Source: Bradyrhizobium erythrophlei
GTDB taxonomy: Bacteria > Pseudomonadota > Alphaproteobacteria > Rhizobiales > Xanthobacteraceae
Reading direction: 5' to 3'
DNA: 64,000 nt
Assembly: GCF_900129505.1 (NCBI RefSeq)
Contig: NZ_LT670818.1
Span: forward strand, 6,047,001-6,111,000
In this document: in pieces, positions 24,613 through 34,945 of the stretch
Position numbering within the stretch: position 1 is the first letter of the stretch
How the letters are laid out: each line of letters starts with the position of its first letter
Notes under the pieces: generated by a model
Told to the model about the DNA's origin: nothing
Database searches by the model: none
The model's input: only the letters and a program-made list of their open reading frames with translations
Position numbers and translations under genes: made by a program

Positions 24613-26109
24613 ATGCGTATAATCGGACATTTTATCGGCGGCCGTGAGGTCAAGGGCACTTCCGGGCGCTTCGCGGACGTCTTCGAGCCGATGACCGGCG
24701 ACGTCCAGGCCCAGGTGGCGCTGGCGACCAAGGCCGAACTTCGCGCCGCGGTCGAGAACGCCAGGGCCGCGCAACCGGAATGGGGCGCCACCAATCCGCA
24801 GCGCCGCGCCCGCGTGATGATGAAGTTCCTCGAACTGGCGCGGCGCGACTACGATAAGCTCGCCGAGCTTCTGGCCCGCGAGCACGGCAAGACCGTTCCC
24901 GACGCCAAGGGCGACATCCAGCGCGGGCTCGAGGTGGTCGAATTCGCCTGCGGCATTCCGCATCTGATGAAGGGCGAATATACCGAGGGAGCCGGTCCCG
25001 GCATCGACATCTATTCGATGCGGCAGCCGCTGGGAGTGGTTGCCGGCATCACGCCGTTCAATTTCCCGGCCATGATCCCGATGTGGAAGTTCGCGCCCGC
25101 GATCGCCTGCGGCAACGCGTTCGTGTTGAAACCGTCGGAGCGCGATCCCGGCGTGCCGATGGCGCTGGCCGCGCTGATGATCGAGGCGGGATTGCCACCA
25201 GGCATCCTCAACGTCGTCAACGGCGACAAGGAAGCGGTCGACGCCATCCTCGACGATCCCGACATCAAGGCCGTCGGCTTCGTCGGCTCCTCGCCGATCG
25301 CGCAATATATCTATGAGCGCGCGGCTGCCACCGGCAAACGCGCGCAGTGTTTCGGCGGCGCCAAGAACCACGCCATCGTGATGCCGGACGCCGACATGGA
25401 CCAGACCGTCGATGCGCTGATCGGCGCGGGCTACGGTTCGGCCGGCGAGCGCTGCATGGCGATCTCGGTCGCCGTCCCCGTCGGCAAGACCACCGCCGAC
25501 CGGCTGATAGAAAAGCTGATCCCGCGGGTCGAGGCGCTCAAGATCGGCACCTCAATCGACCCGTCGGCGGATTACGGTCCGCTGGTGACGAAGGACGCGC
25601 TCAACCGCGTCAGGAACTATGTCGAGATCGGCATCAAGGAAGGGGCAAAACTCGCGGTCGACGGCCGCAGCTTCAAGATGCAGGGCTACGAAAATGGCTT
25701 CTACATGGGCGGCTGCCTGTTCGACAACGTCACCAAGGACATGCGGATCTACAAGGAAGAGATCTTTGGGCCCGTGCTGTCGGTGGTGCGCGCCCACGAC
25801 TACAATGAGGCTCTCGCTCTGCCGTCCGACCACGACTACGGCAACGGCGTTGCGATCTTCACCCGCGACGGCGACGCCGCGCGCGATTTCGCGGCCAAGG
25901 TCAATGTCGGCATGGTCGGCATCAACGTGCCGATCCCGGTGCCGATCGCCTACTACACCTTCGGCGGCTGGAAGAAGTCCGGTTTCGGCGACCTCAACCA
26001 GCATGGGCCGGATTCGATCCGCTTCTACACCAAGACCAAGACGGTGACGGCGCGCTGGCCCTCCGGCGTCAAGGAAGGCGCGGAGTTCTCGATTCCGACG
26101 ATGAATTGA
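24613..26109 (+). CDS. mmsA: Methylmalonate-semialdehyde dehydrogenase (CoA-acylating)
   Basis: A 498-residue aldehyde dehydrogenase that turns (methyl)malonate semialdehyde plus CoA and NAD into propionyl-CoA or acetyl-CoA, the last step of valine degradation. Diagnostic features are [16 protein letters not shown], the [14 protein letters not shown] motif and the nucleophilic Cys in [15 protein letters not shown]. The ATG at 24613 has GGAGGA at 24603-24608; a TTG at 24601 is the alternative. It starts a run in which all four distal valine enzymes follow in order, which strongly supports the assignment. Confidence 0.96.
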   Translation: MRIIGHFIGGREVKGTSGRFADVFEPMTGDVQAQVALATKAELRAAVENARAAQPEWGATNPQRRARVMMKFLELARRDYDKLAELLAREHGKTVPDAKGDIQRGLEVVEFACGIPHLMKGEYTEGAGPGIDIYSMRQPLGVVAGITPFNFPAMIPMWKFAPAIACGNAFVLKPSERDPGVPMALAALMIEAGLPPGILNVVNGDKEAVDAILDDPDIKAVGFVGSSPIAQYIYERAAATGKRAQCFGGAKNHAIVMPDADMDQTVDALIGAGYGSAGERCMAISVAVPVGKTTADRLIEKLIPRVEALKIGTSIDPSADYGPLVTKDALNRVRNYVEIGIKEGAKLAVDGRSFKMQGYENGFYMGGCLFDNVTKDMRIYKEEIFGPVLSVVRAHDYNEALALPSDHDYGNGVAIFTRDGDAARDFAAKVNVGMVGINVPIPVPIAYYTFGGWKKSGFGDLNQHGPDSIRFYTKTKTVTARWPSGVKEGAEFSIPTMN

Positions 26110-26123
26110 TCGCGCCGGGTCAG

Positions 26124-27269
26124 ATGCACTTCGCTCTCAATGAGGACCAGATTGCGGTTCGCGAGATGGCGCGGGAGTTTGCCGCGGAAAAGATCGCGCC
26201 GCATGCGGTCCGCTGGGACGAGGAGAAGCATTTCCCGGTCGACGTGATGCGCGAGGCGGCCAGGCTCGGCATCGGCGGCATCTATATACGTGACGATGTC
26301 GGCGGCTCGGCCTTAAGCCGGTTCGATGCCGCGCTGATCTTCGAGGCGCTGGCGCAGGGTTGTCCGACGGTGTCGGCCTTCATCTCGATCCACAACATGG
26401 CCTCGTGGATGATCGACGCCTTCGGCAACGACACCCAGCGTCAGAAATGGCTGCCGAAACTCTGCACCATGGAACTGTTCGCAAGCTATTGCCTGACCGA
26501 GCCCGGCTCCGGATCGGACGCCGCGGCGTTGCGCACCCGCGCGGTGCGCGACGGCGACCATTATGTGCTCAACGGCCAGAAGCAATTCATTTCCGGCGCC
26601 GGCGGCAGCGATCTCTACGTGGTGATGGTGCGCACCGGCGGCGACGGGCCCGGCGGTATTTCCACGCTCGTCGTCGATGGCGAGACGTCGGGGGTCTCGT
26701 TCGGCGCCAATGAGCGCAAGATGGGTTGGAACGCGCAGCCGACCCGTGCGGTGATTTTCGAGAACGCGCGCGTGCCCGTCGCCAACCGGCTCGGCGAGGA
26801 GGGCATCGGCTTCAAGATCGCGATGGCAGGCCTCGACGGCGGCCGCATCAATATCGCGGCCTGTTCGCTCGGCGGTGCACAATCCGCGCTCGACAAGTCG
26901 CTGGCCTACATGAAGGAGCGCAAGGCGTTCGGAAAGCGTCTCGACGAATTCCAGGCGCTGCAGTTCCGCCTTGCCGACATGGCGACCGAGCTCGAAGCGG
27001 CGCGAACCTTCGTATGGCGCGCCGCCGCCGCGCTCGACCGTAAGGATCCGGATGCCACCATGCTGTGCGCGATGGCAAAGCGTTTCGGCACCGATGTCGG
27101 ATTCGAGGTCGCCAACCAGGCGCTGCAGCTGCATGGCGGCTACGGCTACCTCAGCGAATACGGCATCGAAAAGATCGTGCGCGATCTGCGCGTGCACCAG
27201 ATCCTCGAAGGCACCAACGAGATCATGCGCCTGATTGTCTCGCGGAAACTGATCGAGGGCGCGCGATGA
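26124..27269 (+). CDS. Isobutyryl-CoA dehydrogenase-like acyl-CoA dehydrogenase
   Basis: A 381-residue acyl-CoA dehydrogenase. The FAD/substrate loop [13 protein letters not shown] is near residue 130 and the catalytic Glu is in [10 protein letters not shown] near the C-terminus. The sequence resembles ACAD8 (isobutyryl-CoA to methacrylyl-CoA), and its place between mmsA and 3-hydroxyisobutyryl-CoA hydrolase fits valine catabolism. I start it at ATG 26124 (MHFALNEDQ), since an upstream TTG overlaps the mmsA stop. The stop overlaps the next start by 4 nt. Confidence 0.93.
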   Translation: MHFALNEDQIAVREMAREFAAEKIAPHAVRWDEEKHFPVDVMREAARLGIGGIYIRDDVGGSALSRFDAALIFEALAQGCPTVSAFISIHNMASWMIDAFGNDTQRQKWLPKLCTMELFASYCLTEPGSGSDAAALRTRAVRDGDHYVLNGQKQFISGAGGSDLYVVMVRTGGDGPGGISTLVVDGETSGVSFGANERKMGWNAQPTRAVIFENARVPVANRLGEEGIGFKIAMAGLDGGRINIAACSLGGAQSALDKSLAYMKERKAFGKRLDEFQALQFRLADMATELEAARTFVWRAAAALDRKDPDATMLCAMAKRFGTDVGFEVANQALQLHGGYGYLSEYGIEKIVRDLRVHQILEGTNEIMRLIVSRKLIEGAR

Positions 27270-28357
27270 CCGCCCAGGCAGCCGGCGTGGCGGCCGAACC
27301 CGATTTGATCGTACGCCGCGAAGGCGCCGTCGGAATTATCCGGCTCAACCGGCCGAAGACGATCAACGCCATGACCTTCGAGATGTCGGTCGGCATCGAC
27401 AAGGCCCTGGACCAGTTCGAGGTGGATCCGGCGATTGCACTGGTATTGCTGGAGGGCGCCGGAGAACGCGGATTGTGCGCGGGTGGGGACATCCGCGGGC
27501 TGTACGAAAGCTCGCGCGCCGGCGGCGACCTCGGCAAGCGGTTCTGGCGCCAGGAATACATCATGAATGCGCGTATCGCGCATTTTCCGAAGCCGTATGT
27601 TGCCTTCATGGACGGGCTGGTGATGGGCGGCGGTGTCGGGCTGTCCGCGCACGGTAGTCATCGCGTCGTGACCGAAAAGACAAAACTGGCGATGCCCGAA
27701 GTCGGCCTCGGTTTCTTTCCCGATGTCGGCGGCACCTTTCTGTTGTCGCGCTCGCCGGGCGAGATCGGCACCTATTTTGGGCTCACCGGGCAGACCATGA
27801 ACGGCCCGGACGCGATCTATGCCAAATTCGCCGATGCGGTCGTACCATCAGGCAAACTTGCCGCGCTGCGCGAGACGCTGGTCAACCTTCGCGTCGGCGC
27901 GCGCGCCGCCGAGGTGAAAGCCGCGATCGACGGTTTCGCGACCGGCGAGACCGAGGGGCCCGTCGCCGCGCAGCTGGCGACAATCGACCGTTGGTTTGCC
28001 CATGACCGGATGGAAGATATCGTTGCCGACCTCGAGCGGGACGGATCGGATCTCGCGCAATCGACGCTGAAGGCGTTGAACGAGAAATCGCCGCGCGGCA
28101 TGGTGGTCGCATTAAAGCTGCTGCGGCTGGCGCGGCCATCGTCCTCGCTGGAACAATGCCTGGTGCGGGAGTATCGCGCCGCGCTGGAAGTATTCCGCAG
28201 CGACGATTTCCGCGAGGGCGTGAGGGCGGCCGTGATCGACAAGGACCGCAATCCGCGCTGGTCGCCGGCGCGGATCGAGGACGTGACACCGGAGATGGTC
28301 GCGCCTTACCTTGCCGAGATCGGCGCCGATGAACTGGTGTTCGACACAACACAATAG
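27266..28357 (+). CDS. 3-hydroxyisobutyryl-CoA hydrolase (crotonase family)
   Basis: A 363-residue crotonase-family protein, longer than a hydratase and typical of [34 protein letters not shown] and [19 protein letters not shown] hold the oxyanion hole and catalytic acidic residues. It cleaves 3-hydroxyisobutyryl-CoA to the free acid, avoiding reactive methacrylyl-CoA build-up. The start at 27266 overlaps the previous stop (ATGA). An enoyl-CoA hydratase for the preceding hydration step is not in this run; the gene at 22828 could serve. Confidence 0.93.
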   Translation: MTAQAAGVAAEPDLIVRREGAVGIIRLNRPKTINAMTFEMSVGIDKALDQFEVDPAIALVLLEGAGERGLCAGGDIRGLYESSRAGGDLGKRFWRQEYIMNARIAHFPKPYVAFMDGLVMGGGVGLSAHGSHRVVTEKTKLAMPEVGLGFFPDVGGTFLLSRSPGEIGTYFGLTGQTMNGPDAIYAKFADAVVPSGKLAALRETLVNLRVGARAAEVKAAIDGFATGETEGPVAAQLATIDRWFAHDRMEDIVADLERDGSDLAQSTLKALNEKSPRGMVVALKLLRLARPSSSLEQCLVREYRAALEVFRSDDFREGVRAAVIDKDRNPRWSPARIEDVTPEMVAPYLAEIGADELVFDTTQ

Positions 28358-28382
28358 AAACGGCTGAGTGGAGGGAATTGGC

Positions 28383-29270
28383 ATGGCAAGCATCGCATTC
28401 ATCGGCCTCGGCAATATGGGCGGGCCCATGGCGGCCAATCTGGTCAAGGCCGGCCACAAGGTGATCGCATTCGATCTGGTGGCGACTTCACGCGATCAGG
28501 CCAAAGCCGACGGCGCCGGGATCGCCGACAGCGCGGTCGGCTCGGTGAAAGGCGCCGATATCGTCATCACCATGCTGCCCGCGGGCAGGCATGTGCTGTC
28601 GGTGTGGACCGACGTCATTCCCTCGATGAAGAAGGGTGCCTTGATCATCGATTGCTCCACCATCGACGTCGAGAGCGCCAAACAGGCCCACGCGCTGGCG
28701 GCGAAGCACAACGCGCTCTCGGTCGACGCGCCGGTGTCCGGCGGCACCGGCGGCGCCAAGGGCGCGACGCTCACTTTCATGTGCGGCGGCGAGGACAATG
28801 CGTTCGCGGCGGCAAAGCTGGTGCTGGAGAACATGGGCAAGAAGATCGTGCATTGCGGCGGCGCCGGCGCGGGACAGGCGGCCAAGATCTGCAACAACAT
28901 GATCCTCGGCATTTCCATGATCGCGGTCGGCGAAGCCTTTGCGCTTGCCGAAAAACTGGGACTGTCGCACCAGGCGCTGTTCGACGTCGCCTCGACCTCC
29001 TCTGGGCAATGCTGGTCGCTGACCACCTATTGTCCGGTGCCGGGCCCGGTGCCGACCTCGCCGGCCAATAACGGTTACAAGCCGGGTTTTGCGTCGGCGC
29101 TGATGGTGAAGGATCTCACGCTGGCGCAGGATGCGGCCAATGCGGCTGGGGCGGCGACCCCGCTCGGCAAGCACGCGCAGGAGATCTACAAGGCGTTCGA
29201 CGCCGCCGGCAATGGCGGCGTGGATTTTTCGGGGATCATCCAGCATGTGCGGGGGTTGGCGGGAAAATAG
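28383..29270 (+). CDS. mmsB: 3-hydroxyisobutyrate dehydrogenase
   Basis: A 295-residue beta-hydroxyacid dehydrogenase that oxidises 3-hydroxyisobutyrate to methylmalonate semialdehyde with NAD. Motifs are the N-terminal GLGNMGGPMAANLVKAGH (residues about 7-24), the substrate loop DAPVSGGTGGA and the catalytic Lys in GQAAKICNNM. GGAGGGA precedes the ATG at 28383; a GTG at 28368 is the alternative. With mmsA it closes the valine set. Length and motifs are standard. Confidence 0.96.
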   Translation: MASIAFIGLGNMGGPMAANLVKAGHKVIAFDLVATSRDQAKADGAGIADSAVGSVKGADIVITMLPAGRHVLSVWTDVIPSMKKGALIIDCSTIDVESAKQAHALAAKHNALSVDAPVSGGTGGAKGATLTFMCGGEDNAFAAAKLVLENMGKKIVHCGGAGAGQAAKICNNMILGISMIAVGEAFALAEKLGLSHQALFDVASTSSGQCWSLTTYCPVPGPVPTSPANNGYKPGFASALMVKDLTLAQDAANAAGAATPLGKHAQEIYKAFDAAGNGGVDFSGIIQHVRGLAGK

Positions 29271-29281
29271 CGGGAGAGCCG

Positions 29282-31021
29282 ATGACCACATTCCAGGAAG
29301 CGCGCGCGTTCCTCCTCAAGCATCGCACCGACTACGATGCCGCAGTTAACGGATTCCGCTGGCCGGATCCCGTGCCGTTCAACTGGGCGCTGGACTGGTT
29401 CGACGCGGAGCTGGCGCGCAATGCCGACAGCAAGGACCGTCCCGCCCTGTGGATCGTCGATGCCGGCAGCAGCAAGGAAACAAAACTCTCGTTCACGGCG
29501 CTGTCACGCCGTTCCAACCAGGTCGCAAATTTCCTGCGCGCGCAGGGACTGAAGCGCGGCGATCATCTGTTGCTGCTGCTCGGCAACGTCGTACCGCTGT
29601 GGGAGACCATGCTGGCGGCGATGAAGCTCGGCGTGGTGGTGATCCCCGCCACCACGCTGCTGACGCCGGACGAACTGCGCGACCGGCTCGATCGCGGTCG
29701 CGCCAAAGTGGTGGTGGCGTCGCAGGATCAGGTGACAAAATTCGCTGGCCTCGGCGGCGACCAGCTCATCCGCATCGTCGTCAACGCGCCGTCGAGGCAG
29801 GACGGCTGGCTGGCTTTTGAGCAGGCGGCGGAGTTTCCCGAGAGTTTTGCGCCGGATGGGCCGACAAAAGCCGAAGATCCGATGCTGCTGTATTTCACCT
29901 CGGGCACGACCGCAAAGCCAAAGCTGGTGCGGCATAGCCAGCGCAGCTATCCCGTCGGCGGGCTGTCGACGATGTACTGGCTCGGCTTGCAGCCGGGCGA
30001 TGTCCACCTGAACATTTCCTCGCCGGGCTGGGCCAAGCACGCCTGGAGCTGCTTCTTCGCGCCCTGGAATGCCGGGGCCACCGTGTTCGTGCTCAATCAG
30101 CCGCGCTTCGACGCCAAGGGATTGCTCGCGACCATCGGCCGCTGCGGCGTCACCACACTGTGTGCGCCGCCGACGGTGTGGCGGCTGTTCATCCAGGAGA
30201 AGCTCGCGACCTTCAAGGTCAGCTTGCGCGAGGTCTGCGGCGCCGGCGAGCCGCTCAATCCCGAAGTGATCGACCAGGTGCGCGCGGCCTGGGGGCTGAC
30301 CATCCGCGACGGCTACGGCCAGACCGAAACCACCGCACTCGCCGGCAATTCGCCGGGGCAGAAGGTGAAAGTCGGATCGATGGGCCGGCCGCTGCCGGGC
30401 TATCGCGTAGAGATCACCGACATCGACGGGCATATTGCCAACGAGGGCGAGGTCACGCTGGTGCTCGGCGCCGACCGCCCCGCCGGCCTGATGCAGGGCT
30501 ATCAGGGCGACGACGGAAAACTCAGCGGCGCGGACGGCGCGCTGTATCGCAGCGGCGACGTGGTGTTTTCCGACGAGGATGGCTATTTGACCTTCGTCGG
30601 CCGTTCCGACGACGTCTTTAAATCGTCCGACTACCGGATCAGCCCGTTCGAACTCGAGAGCATTCTGCTGGAGCACGAACAGGTCGCGGAGGCCGCCGTC
30701 GTGCCCAGTCCCGATCCGATCCGCCTTGCCATCCCGAAAGCCTATGTGCTGCTGGTCGCGGGCGCGGAGCGCTCATCCGAGACCGCGCTGTCGATCTTCA
30801 GGCATCTGCACACGCGCCTCGCGCCGTTCAAGCGCATCCGGAAGATCGAACTGGTGACGGAATTGCCGAAGACGATTTCCGGAAAGATCCGCCGCGTGCA
30901 GTTGCGCCGGCTGGAACACGACAATGATCGCGAAGATTCGCTTCGGGGTGCGGAATTTCGCGAAGAGGATTTCCCGGAGCTGCAAAAGATGCGGCATGCG
31001 GGTTCGACGGAGAATGGTTGA
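29282..31021 (+). CDS. Acyl-CoA synthetase (AMP-forming, medium-chain ACSM-like)
   Basis: A 579-residue adenylate-forming ligase. The P-loop motif YFTSGTTAKPKLVRH is at about residue 205, the A5 motif DGYGQTETT is near 340, the A7 region YRSGDVVFSDEDGY is near 425 and the catalytic Lys is in TISGKIRRVQLR near 540. The sequence resembles ACSM/benzoate-type CoA ligases acting on short to medium or aromatic acids. It follows mmsB by 11 bp and is followed immediately by a MaoC gene, so it is part of the same transcript. Substrate is unknown. Confidence 0.94.
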   Translation: MTTFQEARAFLLKHRTDYDAAVNGFRWPDPVPFNWALDWFDAELARNADSKDRPALWIVDAGSSKETKLSFTALSRRSNQVANFLRAQGLKRGDHLLLLLGNVVPLWETMLAAMKLGVVVIPATTLLTPDELRDRLDRGRAKVVVASQDQVTKFAGLGGDQLIRIVVNAPSRQDGWLAFEQAAEFPESFAPDGPTKAEDPMLLYFTSGTTAKPKLVRHSQRSYPVGGLSTMYWLGLQPGDVHLNISSPGWAKHAWSCFFAPWNAGATVFVLNQPRFDAKGLLATIGRCGVTTLCAPPTVWRLFIQEKLATFKVSLREVCGAGEPLNPEVIDQVRAAWGLTIRDGYGQTETTALAGNSPGQKVKVGSMGRPLPGYRVEITDIDGHIANEGEVTLVLGADRPAGLMQGYQGDDGKLSGADGALYRSGDVVFSDEDGYLTFVGRSDDVFKSSDYRISPFELESILLEHEQVAEAAVVPSPDPIRLAIPKAYVLLVAGAERSSETALSIFRHLHTRLAPFKRIRKIELVTELPKTISGKIRRVQLRRLEHDNDREDSLRGAEFREEDFPELQKMRHAGSTENG

Positions 31022-31501
31022 ATGAATGAAGTCTGGAAGAAGCCGCCGGTCTCGCTGGAGACATACCAGGGGATGGTCGGCAAGGAAATCGGTGTGTCCT
31101 CATGGCACCTGATCGATCAGAAGCGGATCAACCTTTATGCCGACGTGATCGAGGATCACCAGTTCATCCATGTCGATCCCGAGCGGGCCAAGCGCGAGAC
31201 TTCATTTGGAACGACCGTGGCGCACGGCTTTCTGACGATGTCGCTGATGAGCATCATGTCGTATGAGGTGATGCCGGTGATCGAGGGCACCACGATGGGC
31301 GTCAATTACGGCTTCGACAAGCTGCGCTTCATCTCGCCGGTGCGTTCGGGCAAGCGCGTCCGCGGCCGCTTTACGCTGGCGGAGGCGAAATTGCGCAAGC
31401 CGGCCGAACTGCTATCGCGCACCAGCGTGACCGTGGAAATCGAGGGCGAGGAAAAGCCCGCTTTGGTCGCCGACTGGATCGGTTTGATTTATTTTGCTTA
31501 A
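31022..31501 (+). CDS. MaoC-family acyl-CoA hydratase
   Basis: A 159-residue single hotdog of the R-hydratase type. The catalytic Asp/His segment is in DVIEDHQFIHVDPERA and VAHGFLTMSL forms the substrate loop. It would add water to an enoyl-CoA. The start directly abuts the stop of the acyl-CoA synthetase (no intervening base). Together with the next SDR it gives a hydratase-dehydrogenase pair like the multifunctional HSD17B4 system split into separate proteins. Confidence 0.92.
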   Translation: MNEVWKKPPVSLETYQGMVGKEIGVSSWHLIDQKRINLYADVIEDHQFIHVDPERAKRETSFGTTVAHGFLTMSLMSIMSYEVMPVIEGTTMGVNYGFDKLRFISPVRSGKRVRGRFTLAEAKLRKPAELLSRTSVTVEIEGEEKPALVADWIGLIYFA

Positions 31502-31559
31502 ACGTCATCCGTCATTGCCGAACCAGGCATGACGCAAGAAAAATCTGGGAACCGCAATC

Positions 31560-32477
31560 ATGACAATCAGGTTTGACGGACGCGTCGCGATCGTGACCGG
31601 CGCAGGCAATGGTCTTGGACGCGCGCATGCGCTGGGTTTGGCGAGCCGCGGCGCCAAGGTCGTGGTCAACGATTTCGGCGGCGCCCGCGACGGCACCGGC
31701 GGATCGCTGACCCCGGCGGAAGCCGTGGTCGAGGAGATCCGGAAAGCCGGCGGAGTGGCGATGGCCGACGGCGCCGATGTCTCGAATTTCGAGCAGGTCA
31801 CGGCGATGGTCGCGCGCGCCACCAAGGAGTGGGGCAGCGTCGACCTGCTCTGCGCCAATGCCGGCATCCTGCGCGACAAGTCGTTCGGCAAGATGGAAGC
31901 CGCCGACTTCTCCAAGGTGCTGGACGTGCATCTCACCGGCACCTTCTATTGCTGCAAGGCGGTGTGGGACGGCATGCGCGAGCGCAATTACGGTCGCATC
32001 GTTCTCACCACGTCCGCGTCGGGCCTGTTCGGCAATTTTGGCCAGGCCAATTACGGCGCGGCCAAGACCGGCATGGTCGGTCTGATGAACGTGCTGGCCG
32101 AGGAAGGCCGCAAGAACGACATCCGCGTCAACACGATCTCGCCGACCGCGGCGACGCGCATGACCGAGGAATTGCTGCCGCCGCAGGCGCTGGCCCTGAT
32201 GAAGCCGGACGCGATTACGCCGGCGGTGCTGTATCTGCTGGCCGAGGATTCGCCGACCCGCACCATCATGGGCGCGGGTGCCGGCTCCTTCGCGCTGATC
32301 AAGATACTGGAAAGCGAGGGCATCAATTTGCCCGAAGCCGACTGGACCCCTGACGCGGTCGCAGCCCACTTCGCCGAGATCAGCGACATGTCGAAGGCGA
32401 AAGCGCTGCAGGGCGCGTTCGAGCAGACGCAAAAATATGTCGGCCAGGCAGCGGCGCGGGCGGGGGTCAAGCCGTAA
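31560..32477 (+). CDS. SDR family 3-hydroxyacyl-CoA dehydrogenase-like protein
   Basis: A 305-residue classical SDR resembling the dehydrogenase part of peroxisomal multifunctional enzyme type 2. The cofactor motif is TGAGNGLG (about residues 14-21), NAG occurs in LCANAGILRD, and the catalytic Ser and YGAAK (Tyr-x3-Lys) are present. The insert NDFGGARDGTGG is characteristic of that branch. It sits behind a MaoC hydratase gene and probably oxidises a 3-hydroxyacyl-CoA. It is the last gene of the run beginning at mmsA; a CCGTCATTCCGGG repeat follows. Confidence 0.92.
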   Translation: MTIRFDGRVAIVTGAGNGLGRAHALGLASRGAKVVVNDFGGARDGTGGSLTPAEAVVEEIRKAGGVAMADGADVSNFEQVTAMVARATKEWGSVDLLCANAGILRDKSFGKMEAADFSKVLDVHLTGTFYCCKAVWDGMRERNYGRIVLTTSASGLFGNFGQANYGAAKTGMVGLMNVLAEEGRKNDIRVNTISPTAATRMTEELLPPQALALMKPDAITPAVLYLLAEDSPTRTIMGAGAGSFALIKILESEGINLPEADWTPDAVAAHFAEISDMSKAKALQGAFEQTQKYVGQAAARAGVKP

Positions 32478-32479
32478 TC

Positions 32480-32595
32480 CCGTCATTCCGGGGCGATGCG
32501 AAGCATCGAACTCCGATGTGCAATTGCACATCAGAGAATCTCGAGCAACAACGTCTGGATTCCGGGTTCGCGCTGACGCGCGCCCCGGAATGACG
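32480..32595. repeat. Dispersed intergenic repeat (CCGTCATTCCGGG family), copy 2
   Basis: CCGTCATTCCGG at the left and CCCCGGAATGACG at the right enclose GATGCGAAGCATC, TGTGCAATTGCACA and TCTCGAG, the same inner modules as copy 1 at 12082. It starts 3 bp after the SDR stop and may serve as a transcript boundary. Confidence 0.8.
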
Positions 32596-32607
32596 TAAAC
32601 CGCCCCA

Positions 32608-33852
32608 ATGCCGCAATCACAAACCCAAATCGCCGTCATCGGCGCCGGCCCTGCCGGGCTGATGGCGGCCGAGGTGCTGGCGCAAGGCGGGGCGGCTGTC
32701 ACGGTCTATGACGGCATGCCCTCGGCGGGGCGCAAATTCCTGATGGCCGGGCGCGGCGGGCTCAATTTGACCCACAGCGAGACGCTGCCTTCATTCCTCA
32801 CCCGCTACGGCAAGGCGGCGCCGCAACTCACTGCTGCAATTGAAGCATTTCCGCCGGAGCGCTTGCGCGCCTGGAGCGAGGCGCTGGGCCAGCCGACCTT
32901 TGTCGGCTCCTCGGGCCGGGTGTTTCCGCAGGCGTTCAAGGCCTCGCCATTGCTGCGCGCGTGGCTGCGGCGGCTCGACGCCATGGGCGTGCAATTCAAA
33001 TTGCGCCATCACTGGACCGGCTGGGACGAGAGCGGACAGTTGCGGTTTCAGACTCCCGACGGCGCAATTGCGATCGAGGCCCGCGCGACCATGCTGGCTC
33101 TCGGCGGTGCGAGCTGGCCACGGCTCGGCTCCGACGCGGCATGGGTGGAGATGCTCGCGGCCAAGGGTGTGGCGATTTCGCCGTTAAAACCCGCCAATTG
33201 CGGGTTCACGGTGGCCTGGTCGGACATCTTCCGCGACCGATTTGAGGGCCAGCCGCTGAAAAGCGTGGCGCTGTCGTTCGGTCCGCGCACCGTGCGCGGC
33301 GAGGCGATCGTTACCCGCACCGGCATCGAGGGCGGCGCGATCTACGCGCTGTCGGCCGATCTGCGTGACGTCATCCTGGGCTCGGGACAGGCGACGCTCC
33401 ACATCGCCTTGCGGCCGGATCTGGAAACCGACGCGTTGATCAAGCGGCTGTCGGCGCCAAAGGCAAAACAGTCCTTTTCAAATTGGCTGCGCAAGGCCGC
33501 GCAGCTTTCGCCCGTCGGCATCGGGCTGTTGCAGGAGGCGGCGGTCGCCTCGGGTTCGTCCTTATCGTCGCTGCCGCCGGAAAACCTCGCTGGGTTGATC
33601 AACGCCGTACCGGTCCAGCTCAATGGTGTCGCGCCCATCGCGCGGGCGATCTCGACCGCGGGCGGAATTGCGTTCGACGAACTCGATCCGGGTTTCATGC
33701 TGCGCCGCTTGCCCAGCACCTTCGCCGCCGGCGAAATGCTCGACTGGGAAGCGCCGACCGGCGGCTACCTGCTGCAGGCGTCGTTTGCCACGGGGGCGGC
33801 GGCGGGGAAGGGGGCGTTGAAATGGCTGGAGAGCCAGGCCTCGGGCTCGTGA
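32608..33852 (+). CDS. NAD(P)/FAD-dependent oxidoreductase, HI0933/BaiN-like flavoprotein
   Basis: A 414-residue flavoprotein. The N-terminal dinucleotide motif is VIGAGPAGLMAAE (residues about 9-21), followed by the GRKFLMAGRGGLNLTH segment characteristic of the HI0933 family; the TIGR03862-type subgroup fits by recognition. The C-terminal FAD-closing region contains TGGYLLQASFATG. No catalytic function is established for most members; the human gut BaiN enzyme reduces steroid intermediates. The gene stands alone between a repeat and a methyltransferase. Confidence 0.88.
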   Translation: MPQSQTQIAVIGAGPAGLMAAEVLAQGGAAVTVYDGMPSAGRKFLMAGRGGLNLTHSETLPSFLTRYGKAAPQLTAAIEAFPPERLRAWSEALGQPTFVGSSGRVFPQAFKASPLLRAWLRRLDAMGVQFKLRHHWTGWDESGQLRFQTPDGAIAIEARATMLALGGASWPRLGSDAAWVEMLAAKGVAISPLKPANCGFTVAWSDIFRDRFEGQPLKSVALSFGPRTVRGEAIVTRTGIEGGAIYALSADLRDVILGSGQATLHIALRPDLETDALIKRLSAPKAKQSFSNWLRKAAQLSPVGIGLLQEAAVASGSSLSSLPPENLAGLINAVPVQLNGVAPIARAISTAGGIAFDELDPGFMLRRLPSTFAAGEMLDWEAPTGGYLLQASFATGAAAGKGALKWLESQASGS

Positions 33853-33932
33853 CACCCGCTTCGAAGGTGCCGTGGGACACCAAAAATGCTAGCAAGCGCC
33901 AGCGCACACGCTGCACGCCAGGGGTTATCCAG

Positions 33933-34772
33933 ATGGATCAAGGCAACGCGATCAAGAAGGACGTTCAGGAATTCTACGACAATGTCGGATGGGACAAATC
34001 CGATGACGGCTTTTCGGACGCCTCGATTTACGAGGATTTGCGGCCGGTCGCCGCCGAATATATCCATCGATGCCATCAGCGCGTGAAACAGCACCTGCCC
34101 GACAGCGGGCGCTATCTGCTCGATGTCGCCTCCGGCCCGGTTCAATATGACGATTACGTCGCCTATTCCGCGGGCTACGAGCGGCGGGTCTGCGCGGACA
34201 TCTCCCTTCGGGCGCTTGTGGAAGCTCGCAGGAGGCTCGGCGACAAGGGGTTGTACGTCGTGGCGGATATCGCGAATTTGCCGTTCGCCGACAATAGCTT
34301 TGACGGCGTTGTTTCCCTGCATACGATCTATCACGTCCCGGCCGCGGAACAGGAAAAGGCGTTCAACGAGATCCACCGGGTTCTTGCTGCGGAGCGGCCC
34401 GCCGTCGTGGTTTACTCATGGGGCGCGCGGTCGCCCCTTATGCTGTTGTCGCTGATGCCGTTTCAGGTTTGGAACTGGCTCAGCCGCCGTATGCGCGCGC
34501 GGACGGTTTCGCAGGGGAGATCTGACAGCCCGGCGCTCTATGGACATCACTACGGCTATTCGTGGTTTGCCAATCGCAAATGGCCCTTCAAGTACGAGTT
34601 GTATAGCTGGCGCAGCGTCAGTCCGGATTTCACCAAGATCTACGCCAGGCGCTGGCTGTTCGGACGGTCCCTTCTGAGTTTACTGTTTGCGATGGAAAAT
34701 GCGTGGCCTCGCTTCTTCGGCAGGTTCGGTCAATATCCGATGATCGTCTTTAGAAAAGATCCGCCGGCCTAG
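33933..34772 (+). CDS. SAM-dependent methyltransferase (class I)
   Basis: A 279-residue Rossmann-fold methyltransferase. Motif I is LLDVASGPVQYDDY (about residues 51-64), the acidic end of strand 2 is CADIS, and motif IV is GVVSLHTIYHVP. The C-terminal part (WNWLSRRMRAR, FGQYPMIVFRKD) is variable and likely determines the acceptor, which is unknown. I start at ATG 33933 since the upstream frame is a shadow of the previous gene. G+C is lower than that of its neighbours, hinting at transfer. Confidence 0.85.
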   Translation: MDQGNAIKKDVQEFYDNVGWDKSDDGFSDASIYEDLRPVAAEYIHRCHQRVKQHLPDSGRYLLDVASGPVQYDDYVAYSAGYERRVCADISLRALVEARRRLGDKGLYVVADIANLPFADNSFDGVVSLHTIYHVPAAEQEKAFNEIHRVLAAERPAVVVYSWGARSPLMLLSLMPFQVWNWLSRRMRARTVSQGRSDSPALYGHHYGYSWFANRKWPFKYELYSWRSVSPDFTKIYARRWLFGRSLLSLLFAMENAWPRFFGRFGQYPMIVFRKDPPA

Positions 34773-34818
34773 GCGGCGGTGTTTCTTCAGCAACCCCCAT
34801 GCTCGTTCCAGAGCAGAC

Positions 34819-34839
34819 TCGTCGGTCTGTGACCGACGA
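34819..34839. terminator. Hairpin between convergent genes
   Basis: TCGTCGGTC (34819-34827), loop TGT, GACCGACGA (34831-34839) form a perfect 9-bp stem. It lies 46 bp after the methyltransferase stop and 106 bp before the end of the convergent pseudogene. No T-run follows on the plus strand, so terminator strength is uncertain. Confidence 0.45.
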
Positions 34840-34945
34840 TCTTGCCTTGGCAGAGCTTTGCTCGATGCCCGCTGCGCCCAGGTAGCGACCGAATTCTGCG
34901 GCGCAATGAAATGACGCTATGCGCCATGAGCGGAAGCGAGCACGC

